Assembly: GCA_036651815.1 (NCBI GenBank)
Contig: JAVVXB010000038.1
Span: forward strand, 1-16,121
Reading direction: 5' to 3'
DNA length: 16,121 bases
Source: JAVVXB01 sp036651815
GTDB lineage: Bacteria; Bacillota; Clostridia; Christensenellales; CAG-138
Shown: piece by piece, positions 7,335 to 15,474 of the stretch
How positions within the stretch are numbered: position 1 is the first letter of the stretch
Layout of the letters: each line of letters starts with the position of its first letter
Program-made: the position numbers and the translations under genes
The notes under the pieces: model-generated
Databases searched by the model: none
What the model was told of the DNA's origin: nothing
Seen by the model: only the letters and a program-made list of their open reading frames with translations

Positions 7335-9752
7335 ATGTTTCAAGCAATCACCCCCGGTTCCGACATCGCCTGCCCGCTGCTGTTCCGGGATTTTACGGCA
7401 GTCGATGTCGCGTCCGCGGAGCTCAAGATAACAGGACTCGGACTTTACCGCGCTTTTCTCAACAATGAGCGCGTGGGCGACTATTATCTTTCGCCGGGGT
7501 TCAACGATTATCAGGCGTATTTACGTTACCAGACATACGATGTTTTCCACCTGATCCGGCGTGAAAACCGTCTGGAAGTATTGCTAGGAAACGGCTGGTA
7601 CAAAGGGCGTTTCGGGCTCGAAGGCGGTGACGTGAATACATATGGCGATCGCTTCCTGCTCGCTGCGAAGCTCACCCTCACGCATCTCGACGGCTCCGTC
7701 ACACTATTGGAAACCGATACCGATTGGTTTGCCACCTCTTCGTGCATCACGCAAAACGGTATCTACGACGGGGAGTCGCGCGACGACACGCTCCCTTCCA
7801 TCCCGCCCGTACCCTGCCAGCGCACCGACTTGCCCTGTGAACCGGAACCGGATTTTTCCCTGCCCGTACGCCATACGATCACGTTATCACCAACGCTGAT
7901 TCTCTCCCCGAAAAACGAACGAATACTCGACTTTGGGCAGAATATGGCGGGAATCATCCGATTTGTCAATCGCATGCCGCGTGGAAAAACGCTGCGGCTC
8001 CGCTTCGGCGAAACGCTGCAAAACGGCTGTTTTTACAACGAAAATCTGCGCAGCGCGGCCTCCGCGTATGAATATACTTCGGACGGCACGAAAAAAATGA
8101 TCGAACCGTATTTTACGTTCTTCGGATTCCGCTACGCGCTTGTCGAGGGGCCGGATACGCCCGATCCCGCGGACTTTTCGGCGCTGGTCCTGCAAAGCGG
8201 CCTGCCGCAGGTCATACAGGCGCAAACCGACAGCCCGTTGTTGAACCGTTTGCTTGAGAACGCAATCTGGAGCCAGCGAAGTAATTTTCTGGACGTTCCG
8301 ACGGATTGCCCCCAGCGGGACGAACGGCTTGGCTGGACGGGGGATGCGCAGGTATTCTGCGAAACCGCCTGCTATCAGATGCAATGCAAAGAGTTTTATC
8401 GAAAATACCTCCGCGATCTTCGCGCGGATCAACAGCGCTACTATGGCGGAGATATTCCGATGTACAGCCCGTCACTGCGAGGCACAGCTGACCCGGGCGG
8501 CGCGGTTTGGGCGGACGCCGCGGTCATCATTCCCTGGACCTTGTATCGGTTTTACGGCGATGTCGATCTGCTGGGAGAATCGTACGCAATGATGCGGGAC
8601 TATGTCGAAACGCTGATCGAGAAAGATCGCGCGAGCGGAGGCGCCCATATTCTGCGTTCCGGATTTACATTCGGCGATTGGCTGGCGCTGGACGGCATCA
8701 ACGAACAGGCGTTCAAAGGCGGAACCGACGATTGTTATATCTTATCCGTTTACTATTGGAACAGCGTCCACTTGTGCGAAAAAGCCGCTAAGGAGCTCGG
8801 GATGTGCGAGGACACCGCGCGATACGGCCGTCTTTGCGCGGATATTCGCGAAGCGATACTCGACGAATTCTTTGCGCCATCCGGAAGGTTATGTATTGAT
8901 ACGCAGACGGGATATGTGCTCGCACTATATTTCGGGCTCTACCGGGATAAGGAAGTTTTGCTGCAAGGATTTTGCTCTCGCATCAAGAGGGACTCCTACC
9001 GCATGAAGACTGGATTTTGCGGAACACCGTTGTTGTTACCTGCCTTGCTGCAAAACGATATGACGGAGGAAGCGTTTCGTTTTCTGTACAACGAATCGTT
9101 TCCCGGCTGGCTGTACTGCGTGAATCTTGGCGCGACTACGATCTGGGAGCGCTGGAATTCCATTCTGCCGGACGGAACGATATCGGGCACCGGCATGAAT
9201 TCCCTCAACCATTACGCCTACGGTTCCGTCGCGGAGGCGCTCTACGGCGATATCGCCGGGCTTCGGTGCGGCGAGCATGGATGGAAAACCGCGATCGTTG
9301 CCCCGCGGATCAACTACCGCATGCGCTATATCCGTGTGTCTTACGACTCCCCTTGCGGACGGTATGCGAGCGAGTGGCGGCGCGGTACAGACGGATTGAT
9401 CACCCTTGAGGTAACGATACCCGCGAGCGCGCGTGCGCGTATTATCCCGCCGTACCATCCGGACAACAAAATATTCGACGAAGGCCCCGGCCATTTTTCG
9501 ATTACGTATCAACCGACGGTGGATCTGCTTCATCCGTGGTCGTCCGACTCGCTGCTGGCCGACCTGATGGCAGATCCGGCAGCGTCCAAGCTGATTCAAG
9601 AGAAAATTCCAGCGCTCTATCAAGCGCTGTCGTTTGAAGAGAGCGCACTGTTATATGATTCTCTGGCGAGCGTTGCAAAAATGCTCCCGATGATCGATGA
9701 GCGGCAATTGCCGCAACTCGATGCACAGCTTCGAACAATCATACATCATTAA
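7335..9752 (+). CDS. GH78 alpha-L-rhamnosidase
   Basis: An 805-residue protein without signal peptide, so probably cytoplasmic. Domains in order: an N-terminal beta-sandwich (about 30-180, with LGLYRAFLNNERVGDYYLSPGF); a second beta domain (about 195-290, with LDFGQNMAGIIRF and LRLRFGETLQNG); the alpha/alpha barrel (about 295-640); and a C-terminal beta domain (about 650-725). The GH78 signature DCPQRDERLGWTGDAQ (324-339) supplies Asp324, Asp329, Glu330 and Asp337. Glu605 in LGATTIWERW is the second expected catalytic acid. The enzyme hydrolyses terminal alpha-L-rhamnose from glycosides or oligosaccharides. Residues 737-805 are a helical tail with the pattern LADLMADPAASKLI, seen as an add-on in some clostridial glycosidases. 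The start has GGGAGG about 11 bases upstream. The gap to the glucosidase is 18 bp. Confidence 0.93.
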   Translation: MFQAITPGSDIACPLLFRDFTAVDVASAELKITGLGLYRAFLNNERVGDYYLSPGFNDYQAYLRYQTYDVFHLIRRENRLEVLLGNGWYKGRFGLEGGDVNTYGDRFLLAAKLTLTHLDGSVTLLETDTDWFATSSCITQNGIYDGESRDDTLPSIPPVPCQRTDLPCEPEPDFSLPVRHTITLSPTLILSPKNERILDFGQNMAGIIRFVNRMPRGKTLRLRFGETLQNGCFYNENLRSAASAYEYTSDGTKKMIEPYFTFFGFRYALVEGPDTPDPADFSALVLQSGLPQVIQAQTDSPLLNRLLENAIWSQRSNFLDVPTDCPQRDERLGWTGDAQVFCETACYQMQCKEFYRKYLRDLRADQQRYYGGDIPMYSPSLRGTADPGGAVWADAAVIIPWTLYRFYGDVDLLGESYAMMRDYVETLIEKDRASGGAHILRSGFTFGDWLALDGINEQAFKGGTDDCYILSVYYWNSVHLCEKAAKELGMCEDTARYGRLCADIREAILDEFFAPSGRLCIDTQTGYVLALYFGLYRDKEVLLQGFCSRIKRDSYRMKTGFCGTPLLLPALLQNDMTEEAFRFLYNESFPGWLYCVNLGATTIWERWNSILPDGTISGTGMNSLNHYAYGSVAEALYGDIAGLRCGEHGWKTAIVAPRINYRMRYIRVSYDSPCGRYASEWRRGTDGLITLEVTIPASARARIIPPYHPDNKIFDEGPGHFSITYQPTVDLLHPWSSDSLLADLMADPAASKLIQEKIPALYQALSFEESALLYDSLASVAKMLPMIDERQLPQLDAQLRTIIHH

Positions 9753-9770
9753 TCGTACTGGAGAAGAAAC

Positions 9771-11108
9771 ATGCAATTTTCCGAAAATTTTTTATGGGGC
9801 GCGGCAAGCGCCGATTATCAGGTAGAAGGCGGATGGAATGCGGACGGCAAAGGGCCGGGCATTTGGGATGCGCTTCACACAGGACACATTGCCCACGGTG
9901 AAAGCGGCGATATCGCATGCGATCATTATCATAGGTTCCGCGAAGATGTCGCCATCATGCGCGAAATCGGTCTGAAGAGCTATCGGTTCAGTGTCAGCTG
10001 GCCGCGCGTTTTGCCTGCGGGGAAGGACCATTCGAATCCGGCGGGTCTGCGATTCTACTCCGAATTGGTCGATGAACTGCTCGCCAGCGGAATTACGCCG
10101 ATTCTTACGCTGTATCACTGGAATATGCCGCAGGCCTTATATGAGCTTGGCGGTTGGGAAAATCCCGAGAGCCCGGACTGGTTCGCGGCATACGCGGGAC
10201 TGATGGCGGATACGCTCGGCGAGCGCGTGCCGTACTGGCTCACATTCAACGAACCGCAGATGTTTATGGGCCTCGGGTATCGCGTGGGCATTCACGCGCC
10301 GTTTCAGCATGTGTCGGACGAGCGCATCGTTACGATGTCGAAGAATATCATGCTCGCGCATGGCAAGGCGGTACGCGTATTGCGGGGAAAACTCGGCAGC
10401 CGAGTACAAATCGGAATTGCGCCTACCGGGGATGTGTTTATTCCGAAGAACGATGAACCTGCCACGATTGCGGAAGCAAAAACGAAAAGCTTCGTGCTTG
10501 GCAAAGAGTTTGTTATGAGCAATACCTGGTGGGGAGATCCCATTCACTTGGGCTGTTTTCCGGAGGAAGCCTATCAGCGATTCGGGAGCAGCGCGCTCGA
10601 GATGGATTTTTCGATCGTACATCAGCCGCTGGACTTCTATGCGTACAACGTGTATCAGGGTGCAAGCGCAATCGTCGGCCCTCAGGAATACGGCGAATAT
10701 GAATATGCGGGCAGCCCGAAAACATCGTTCGGATGGAGCATTACGCCTGATGTGATGTACTGGGCATCCAAATGGCTCTATGAACGCTATCATAAACCAA
10801 TCCTGATTACGGAGAATGGTTATTCCAGCCTAGATTTCGTTTCTAGAGACGGGAAAGTGCACGATCCGCAGAGGATAGACTTTCTTTATCGATACCTGCT
10901 CGCTTTGAAACGTGCGGCCAGCGAGGATGTTCCCGTCATTGGTTATACGACCTGGTCTTTGCTGGATAATTTCGAGTGGGCGTCCGGCTACGATATGCGC
11001 TATGGGCTGGTCTATGTTGATTTTCAAACCCAGCAGCGCATTCGAAAGGATTCGGCTGAATGGTATCAATCCGTCATTCAAACCAACGGCGCGTTCATAT
11101 GCGCTTGA
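9771..11108 (+). CDS. GH1 beta-glucosidase
   Basis: A 445-residue protein without signal, the usual length of bacterial family 1 beta-glucosidases. The N-terminal signature FLWGAASADYQVEGGW is at 7-22. The acid/base Glu161 lies in LTFNEP (157-162), and the nucleophile Glu348 in ILITENGYS (344-352). The C-terminal WSLLDNFEWASGYDMRYGLVYVDF (395-418) supplies the aglycone and glucose O4/O6 binding part. The usual YHWDLPQ segment reads YHWNMPQ (115-121), with Asn118 in place of the common Asp. The enzyme releases beta-glucose (or a related sugar) from small glycosides inside the cell. Together with the rhamnosidase just upstream it could remove a rhamnosyl-glucose unit stepwise. The ribosome binding site is GGAG eight bases before the ATG. 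Phospho-beta-glucosidase activity cannot be excluded by eye. Confidence 0.93.
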   Translation: MQFSENFLWGAASADYQVEGGWNADGKGPGIWDALHTGHIAHGESGDIACDHYHRFREDVAIMREIGLKSYRFSVSWPRVLPAGKDHSNPAGLRFYSELVDELLASGITPILTLYHWNMPQALYELGGWENPESPDWFAAYAGLMADTLGERVPYWLTFNEPQMFMGLGYRVGIHAPFQHVSDERIVTMSKNIMLAHGKAVRVLRGKLGSRVQIGIAPTGDVFIPKNDEPATIAEAKTKSFVLGKEFVMSNTWWGDPIHLGCFPEEAYQRFGSSALEMDFSIVHQPLDFYAYNVYQGASAIVGPQEYGEYEYAGSPKTSFGWSITPDVMYWASKWLYERYHKPILITENGYSSLDFVSRDGKVHDPQRIDFLYRYLLALKRAASEDVPVIGYTTWSLLDNFEWASGYDMRYGLVYVDFQTQQRIRKDSAEWYQSVIQTNGAFICA

Positions 11109-11128
11109 AATAAGCAGGAGGAAACAGT

Positions 11129-12316
11129 ATGTATATTGCAATGATTACGGTAGGGGCAACGGGGCATGTTTATTCCGCCTATCCGATTATCGCGGCGCTT
11201 GTGCAGCGTGGCGTGCGTGTAAGTTGCTTTACGTCGGCAAATTTTGAGAAAACCATTCGTGCAACAGGCGCGGAATTTTACCCGATCAACACGGTTTTAA
11301 CCAATCAAGGGAAAGCAAAGGACGATATTGAAAAGGACATGATGGCGGAGCTGCCGCTACGCTTCCTTTCGGATGCCGATGTTGCGATTCAGCAAATTTT
11401 GCCGATTCTGCAAAAGGACAAGCCGGATGCCATTCTTTCGGACGCGTTCGCAATCGCCGGCAGACTCGCGTCAAAATCGCTGGGGGTGCCGCTTATCATG
11501 CTTCACACCAGCTATATGTGCAACGAGCATTTCTCGGTGACTTCGTCCTGGCCGAACATACCGGATACACATCCCGCAAGAGCCACCGCAAAAAAACTGG
11601 CCGAATCGTTCAGCCGCGACTACGGCGTTGAACCGAGCGGCGTGTTTGAAATCTTTGAAGGCCGCGGTGATCTGGACATTGTGACGCAATCCAGAATGTT
11701 TCATCCGGCGGGCGAAACCTTTGACGATCGAACGATATTTGCTGGCGCGCAGATTGGCCCTCGCGCAGGCGATGGCGAATGGGTGACGCCGATTCAAAAC
11801 AATGACCCGATCATATACGCATCACTCGGCACGCTGTTTAACAATTGGCCGGAATTCTTTATGATGCTTTCAGAGGCTGTGGATGGATTACCGGTGCAGT
11901 TGATTGCTTCAATCGGTACGCATATCAAGCCGGAAATGTTGGGTAAACTTGCGGATAATATGGTGGTTGCGCCGTTCTGGCCGCAGCTGGACGTGTTGAA
12001 AAAAGCTTCGCTATTTATTACGCATGCAGGAACCGGAAGCGTGATGGAAGCGATTTACTTCGGTGTTCCTATGCTCGCCGTGCCACAGATGGACGAACAG
12101 TTTCTGACGGCATCCTTAATGGCAAAACACGGCCTCGGTAAAATGATACCGGATAAAGGCATGATTACCCCCGCGCTGCTTCGAGACTCGATCCGGCAGC
12201 TGCTGGCAGATGAGACATGCAGGCAAAACGTAAAGCGTTTTCAGGATGACATGCTACGCGTGAATGGCAGTGAATTTGCAGCGGAAGAGATTTTGCGTTT
12301 CTTAAAGAATCCATAA
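11129..12316 (+). CDS. GT1 (MGT/UGT-type) glycosyltransferase
   Basis: A 395-residue protein of the GT-B fold, without signal or membrane segments. The N-terminal glycine-rich strand MYIAMITVGATGHVYSAYPI (1-20) holds His13, the catalytic base position in GT1 enzymes. The C-terminal domain begins near 225 (PIIYASLGTLFNNW). The nucleotide-sugar binding region is APFWPQLDVLKKASLFITHAGTGSVMEAIYFGVPMLAVP (281-319), with the HAGTGS loop at 299-304. MGT-type enzymes transfer sugar from UDP-hexose to small acceptors such as macrolides, flavonoids and sterols. Finding one directly after two glycosidases (20-bp gap, strong AGGAGG site) is unusual. It could re-glycosylate or detoxify the released aglycone, or it may only share a promoter. 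The acceptor is unknown. Confidence 0.88.
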   Translation: MYIAMITVGATGHVYSAYPIIAALVQRGVRVSCFTSANFEKTIRATGAEFYPINTVLTNQGKAKDDIEKDMMAELPLRFLSDADVAIQQILPILQKDKPDAILSDAFAIAGRLASKSLGVPLIMLHTSYMCNEHFSVTSSWPNIPDTHPARATAKKLAESFSRDYGVEPSGVFEIFEGRGDLDIVTQSRMFHPAGETFDDRTIFAGAQIGPRAGDGEWVTPIQNNDPIIYASLGTLFNNWPEFFMMLSEAVDGLPVQLIASIGTHIKPEMLGKLADNMVVAPFWPQLDVLKKASLFITHAGTGSVMEAIYFGVPMLAVPQMDEQFLTASLMAKHGLGKMIPDKGMITPALLRDSIRQLLADETCRQNVKRFQDDMLRVNGSEFAAEEILRFLKNP

Positions 12317-12341
12317 CCGTTCAGGCGTTTGTGCCAAACCG

Positions 12342-12364
12342 TATGCTCGAATATTTCGAACATA
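12342..12364. other. imperfect inverted repeat in 191-bp spacer
   Basis: TATGCTCGAA (12342-12351) and TTCGAACATA (12355-12364) are inverted with one mismatch around TAT. It resembles an operator dyad, or a small hairpin without a following T-run close enough for a typical terminator (TTTTT starts about nine bases later). The spacer separates the glycoside block from the membrane glycosyltransferase. Confidence 0.35.
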
Positions 12365-12432
12365 CCATCCGTTTTTGAATTTCCGGTGCATGATCGGGCG
12401 TAATATATCATCTACAAACACGTCAGAACATA

Positions 12433-12457
12433 CATTTGCCTTCAAATCGGGCAAATG
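12433..12457. other. inverted repeat upstream of the GT39 gene
   Basis: CATTTGCC (12433-12440) and GGCAAATG (12450-12457) are a perfect eight-base inverted repeat around nine bases, about 50 bp before the ATG at 12508. An operator or 5' leader hairpin is possible. Nothing else recognisable is in the 12317-12507 spacer apart from a ten-base direct repeat (CCGTTCAGGC at 12317 and 12482). Confidence 0.35.
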
Positions 12458-12507
12458 CATGGTTCGAACTCTTGCAAGTTGCCGTTCAGGCAATACGGAG
12501 GCGGGAA

Positions 12508-14313
12508 ATGATCAAGTATGTTCAAAGACATAAGACCAGGCTGCTATTGGGGTGCATCATTGCGCTTTCGTTTTTTTTTTCTTTCTATGGCGCATGGAAC
12601 GCGGGCTATTCGAATGCATATTATACTGCGGCCGTTAAAAGCATGCTTTCGAGCTGGCACAGTTTTTTCTTTGCGTCTTTTGACCCCGGCGGATTTTTGA
12701 CAGTCGATAAACCAGCGTTCGGACTCTGGATACAATGCCTGTTCGGCTTCCTGTTTGGGGTTACCGGTTGGAGTCTGATTCTGGCCGAATCGATCAGTGC
12801 TGCTTGTTCGGTTTTCCTGCTGTATGATTTGGTATCGAAACGATTTGGCAAATTGGCAGGACTCATTGCCGCGCTTTGTCTTACAGTGACGCCGATTTTT
12901 GTCGCAGTCGCACGGACCAACAATCTGGATTCATCGTTGATTCTGCTCATGCTGCTTTCCTCGCGGTTTGCCATGTATGCCGCCGAGAAAGGGAGTTTAA
13001 AGCACCTTGTCTTGGCGATGATCATTCTTGGGCTTGGATTTAACGTCAAATCACTTCAGGCGGTTTTTGTTCTCCCCGCGATCGCGTGCGTTTATTTTTT
13101 TACGGCCCCGATTGTATGGGGAAAGAGGGTTTTGCATCTGGTGATCGGCGCGATGTGCTTTGTGCTTGTCGCCTTTAGCTGGGTTGCCGCCGTTGATCTG
13201 ACTCCGAAGAATGAGCGGCCCTTTGTCAGCGGGAGCCAGTCAAACTCGGAAATGGAGCTTCTGCTTGGGTATAACGGCGTGCAGCGCATCTTTGCGGACG
13301 CGGATATCAACGGCAGCGGCAAAGACACCAAAGTGCCTCAATTCATGATCGATGAAGGGGGAGAGGCTGGCGTCCTGCGGTTATGGAACAAAGAACTTGG
13401 GACGCAAATCAGCTGGTTGAGTCCGCTGGCCGCGTTTGGGATACTGTTCTTACTGGCGGGAATCAGGAAGAAAAATCAGGAGCGGATGAACTGTTTGCGC
13501 GGATTGATCTTCTGGGGGTTGTGGATCCTTCCCATGATTGCATACCTTTCGATCGGAGAGTATTTTCATCTGTACTATCTGGCAATGCTGGCGCCCGGAT
13601 TTGCGGCACTCTCTGGCATCGCGTGCGTGAAATTATGGGGTTGGTATGCCGGCAAGGGGCGGAACGGATATTTCCTGATTGGGGCGATCGTTGCCGTCAC
13701 CGTTATGCAATTGGTTCTACTCTCCAGATATCCAGATTGGTATGAAATAGCTTCTTGGATCATCATAATCGCTTGCATTGCGGTATGCGCACTGCTGATA
13801 TTGCTCCGTGTCAAGCAAACAGAACGGCAGGCAATACGGAAAATGTTGGGGATCTTTGCCATGATTCTGGTGCTGGCTATTCCGACGGTATGCTCGTGCA
13901 CGCCTCTGCTCTATACGGTTGATCCGATACTGCCTGTCGGAGGGCCTGCGCTGGAGAAGAACAGCGGAATGGGAGCTTATCAACTGCGCGGCAAGGAGAA
14001 GATGATTGAATTTCTCGAACAGAACTACGAAGGAGAAACCTATCTCGTCGCCGTTTCCAATGCGATGATTGCTGCGCCGCTGATGCTGCAGACGGGCAAA
14101 GGGGTTTTGGCGACAGGAGGATTTACCGGGGCAGATCCTGCGTTGACAGTAGAGAAATTACAAAATTTGGTTGTGGAAGGCAAGCTTCGATTTATTATTC
14201 CAGATCATTCTATGGGACAAGATATCGTGAACTGGGTGCAGAAGAATGGAACGGAAGTATTCAAACAGGCAGGATCAAAACGGGATATTGTTTATGATAT
14301 CGGTCAAAACTAA
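12508..14313 (+). CDS. GT39/ArnT-like membrane glycosyltransferase
   Basis: A 601-residue protein with many membrane segments (for example about 12-30, 72-92, 95-110, 117-135, 143-157, 166-178, 184-200, 208-228, 302-318, 332-348, 355-375, 386-405, 414-434, 447-464). A mostly soluble C-terminal part of about 135 residues follows (465-601). The first outer loop holds FDPGGFLTVDKP (58-69), typical of GT39/PMT and ArnT-like enzymes of Gram-positive bacteria (YkcB group). These use a polyprenyl-phosphate sugar as donor; ARTNNLDSS (135-143) is also a group motif. The likely role is adding a sugar to a surface polymer or protein on the outer face of the membrane. The start at 12508 follows GGAGG and explains MIKYVQRHKTRL as the basic cytoplasmic end; an in-frame ATG at 12436 lacks a good site. 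A run of ten T is in codons 22-25. Confidence 0.87.
   Translation: MIKYVQRHKTRLLLGCIIALSFFFSFYGAWNAGYSNAYYTAAVKSMLSSWHSFFFASFDPGGFLTVDKPAFGLWIQCLFGFLFGVTGWSLILAESISAACSVFLLYDLVSKRFGKLAGLIAALCLTVTPIFVAVARTNNLDSSLILLMLLSSRFAMYAAEKGSLKHLVLAMIILGLGFNVKSLQAVFVLPAIACVYFFTAPIVWGKRVLHLVIGAMCFVLVAFSWVAAVDLTPKNERPFVSGSQSNSEMELLLGYNGVQRIFADADINGSGKDTKVPQFMIDEGGEAGVLRLWNKELGTQISWLSPLAAFGILFLLAGIRKKNQERMNCLRGLIFWGLWILPMIAYLSIGEYFHLYYLAMLAPGFAALSGIACVKLWGWYAGKGRNGYFLIGAIVAVTVMQLVLLSRYPDWYEIASWIIIIACIAVCALLILLRVKQTERQAIRKMLGIFAMILVLAIPTVCSCTPLLYTVDPILPVGGPALEKNSGMGAYQLRGKEKMIEFLEQNYEGETYLVAVSNAMIAAPLMLQTGKGVLATGGFTGADPALTVEKLQNLVVEGKLRFIIPDHSMGQDIVNWVQKNGTEVFKQAGSKRDIVYDIGQN
12571..12580 (+). repeat. ten-T homopolymer inside the GT39 coding start
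   Basis: Ten consecutive T encode Phe22-Phe24 and the first base of Ser25 in the first membrane segment. A one-base slip would shift the frame after about 22 codons. Confidence 0.9.
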
Positions 14314-14392
14314 AATACTTCACTCGCAATTTACAATTGACCCGTACATATCGCTGCATTTACAAACAATTTTATGAAAGAGAGCAAATGAA

Positions 14393-15040
14393 ATGAACAG
14401 GAGAATCGTTCTTTTTACGAGTATCGTTTGCTTGGTTTGCGCCGCAATGCTTATTTCATGCGCTAGCAGACAGAAAGAGAGCATTCAGGTTGCTTGTATT
14501 GGAGACAGTATTACGGCAGTGGGGTACCCGGAGCAATTGAGCGATCTTCTGGGGAAGAAGTATGAAGTGTCAAATTTCGGAAAACCAGGCGCGATGATAA
14601 AGAGCGGGGATCGATTTTCTTATTCCGGTATGGACGAATATCAAGAATCGTTGGATTTACAAGCTGATAATTACATTATCATGCTTGGAACAAATGACTG
14701 CCAGAAAATGGTGGAATGGGATGAGGAGGAATTTAGAGCAGATTATGCGAAACTATTCGACTCCTATATCGGGGGCTGCCCAGATGCGAAAATTTACACT
14801 ATGATTTGTCCAGCTATCGACACTGATGCGTCGATTCTATCGGGAGGGTTTCGGGTAGATATTCTTTATAACTCCATTTGCCCTATCATCGCAGAGTTGT
14901 CTGCTGACAGAGAAATCGAAACAATCGATCTTCTTTCGCTCACTCTTAAACATCCTGAGTGGAGTGACGACGGAGTTCATCCGAATAAGGATGGCATGAA
15001 AGGAATTGCAAAATATATCTACTCTGTGATTCATAAATGA
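14393..15040 (+). CDS. SGNH/GDSL-hydrolase lipoprotein
   Basis: A 215-residue protein. A lipoprotein signal ends at Cys23 (MLISC). The SGNH blocks are all visible: block I CIGDSIT (35-41, Ser39), block II NFGKPG (61-66, Gly), block III LGTNDC (98-103, Asn101), and block V DDGVHPN (192-198, Asp193 and His196). This is a complete catalytic set for an esterase or deacetylase anchored on the outer face of the membrane. It may remove acetyl or other acyl groups from a glycan. It follows the GT39 gene by 79 bp on the same strand, so they may be co-transcribed and work on the same surface glycan. The ribosome binding site is weak (GAGAG well upstream). The gene and what follows are visibly richer in A+T than the glycoside block. 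Confidence 0.85.
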   Translation: MNRRIVLFTSIVCLVCAAMLISCASRQKESIQVACIGDSITAVGYPEQLSDLLGKKYEVSNFGKPGAMIKSGDRFSYSGMDEYQESLDLQADNYIIMLGTNDCQKMVEWDEEEFRADYAKLFDSYIGGCPDAKIYTMICPAIDTDASILSGGFRVDILYNSICPIIAELSADREIETIDLLSLTLKHPEWSDDGVHPNKDGMKGIAKYIYSVIHK

Positions 15041-15324
15041 TTCCGAAAGCTGTCATTCCCGAACTATTTAATCAGTGGCGCGCAGAACATAATTCAGATG
15101 TCATATTTACCTGATTTTATAGTGTGAATTCATTCAAAAAGTAGCGAAGTTAATGAATGCAGAAAACATTTACAATATAACAAATAGAACAATTGCGCTG
15201 AAGAAGATATAAGATTTGCATTTGAGCAATCGAAACTATGCAAGACAAAGATGAAGAGGATTAAACAGTGCTTAGCTAAAAGTTTATACGCAGGTGGTAC
15301 ATAGTCCATCCCTTTAAGGGGGTT
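15041..15324. other. AT-rich stretch without recognisable genes
   Basis: Only short reading frames are present, up to about 58 codons on the minus strand, with no ribosome binding site of note and no family resemblance. An inverted ATTCATT/AATGAAT pair lies near 15127-15157, and a small palindrome CCCTTTAAGGG near 15310. It may be old intergenic or decayed mobile DNA. Confidence 0.5.
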
Positions 15325-15474
15325 CTATATAGCGAGGGTTGGGAAAGCGTCGCTGTCGTCCGCACGCAGGATCGTGATCAGCGTGTTTTCATAGCAACTC
15401 ACGCGATCCCCCGCGGGATAGAGCACATACATGCTCCTGCCCAATTCGGGATATGTCAAAATTTCGAGTCTCAT
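15325..15474 (-). pseudogene. unidentified 49-codon fragment next to the IS remnant
   Basis: Read on the minus strand it gives MRLEILTYPELGRSMYVLYP and on to ADDSDAFPTLAI, then TAG, with a composition like a real protein. No ribosome binding site of quality precedes its ATG. The ATG overlaps the stop of the orfA fragment as ATGA. The frame also stays open upstream into the IS sequence, so the ATG may be chance. It is most likely the C-terminal piece of a gene cut when the insertion sequence was rearranged. I do not recognise the family. Confidence 0.4.

Noticed and set aside
7887..8432. Minus-strand frame of 181 codons inside the rhamnosidase gene
   Set aside because: Opposite a continuous GH78 domain with intact motifs; no ribosome binding site or family features.
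9036..9623. Minus-strand frame of 195 codons inside the rhamnosidase gene
   Set aside because: Same reason: a shadow of a G+C-rich gene.
15127..15315. 58-codon minus-strand frame starting MDYVPPAYKLL
   Set aside because: No proper ribosome binding site, Leu/Phe/Cys-rich run typical of AT-rich non-coding DNA, no recognisable family.
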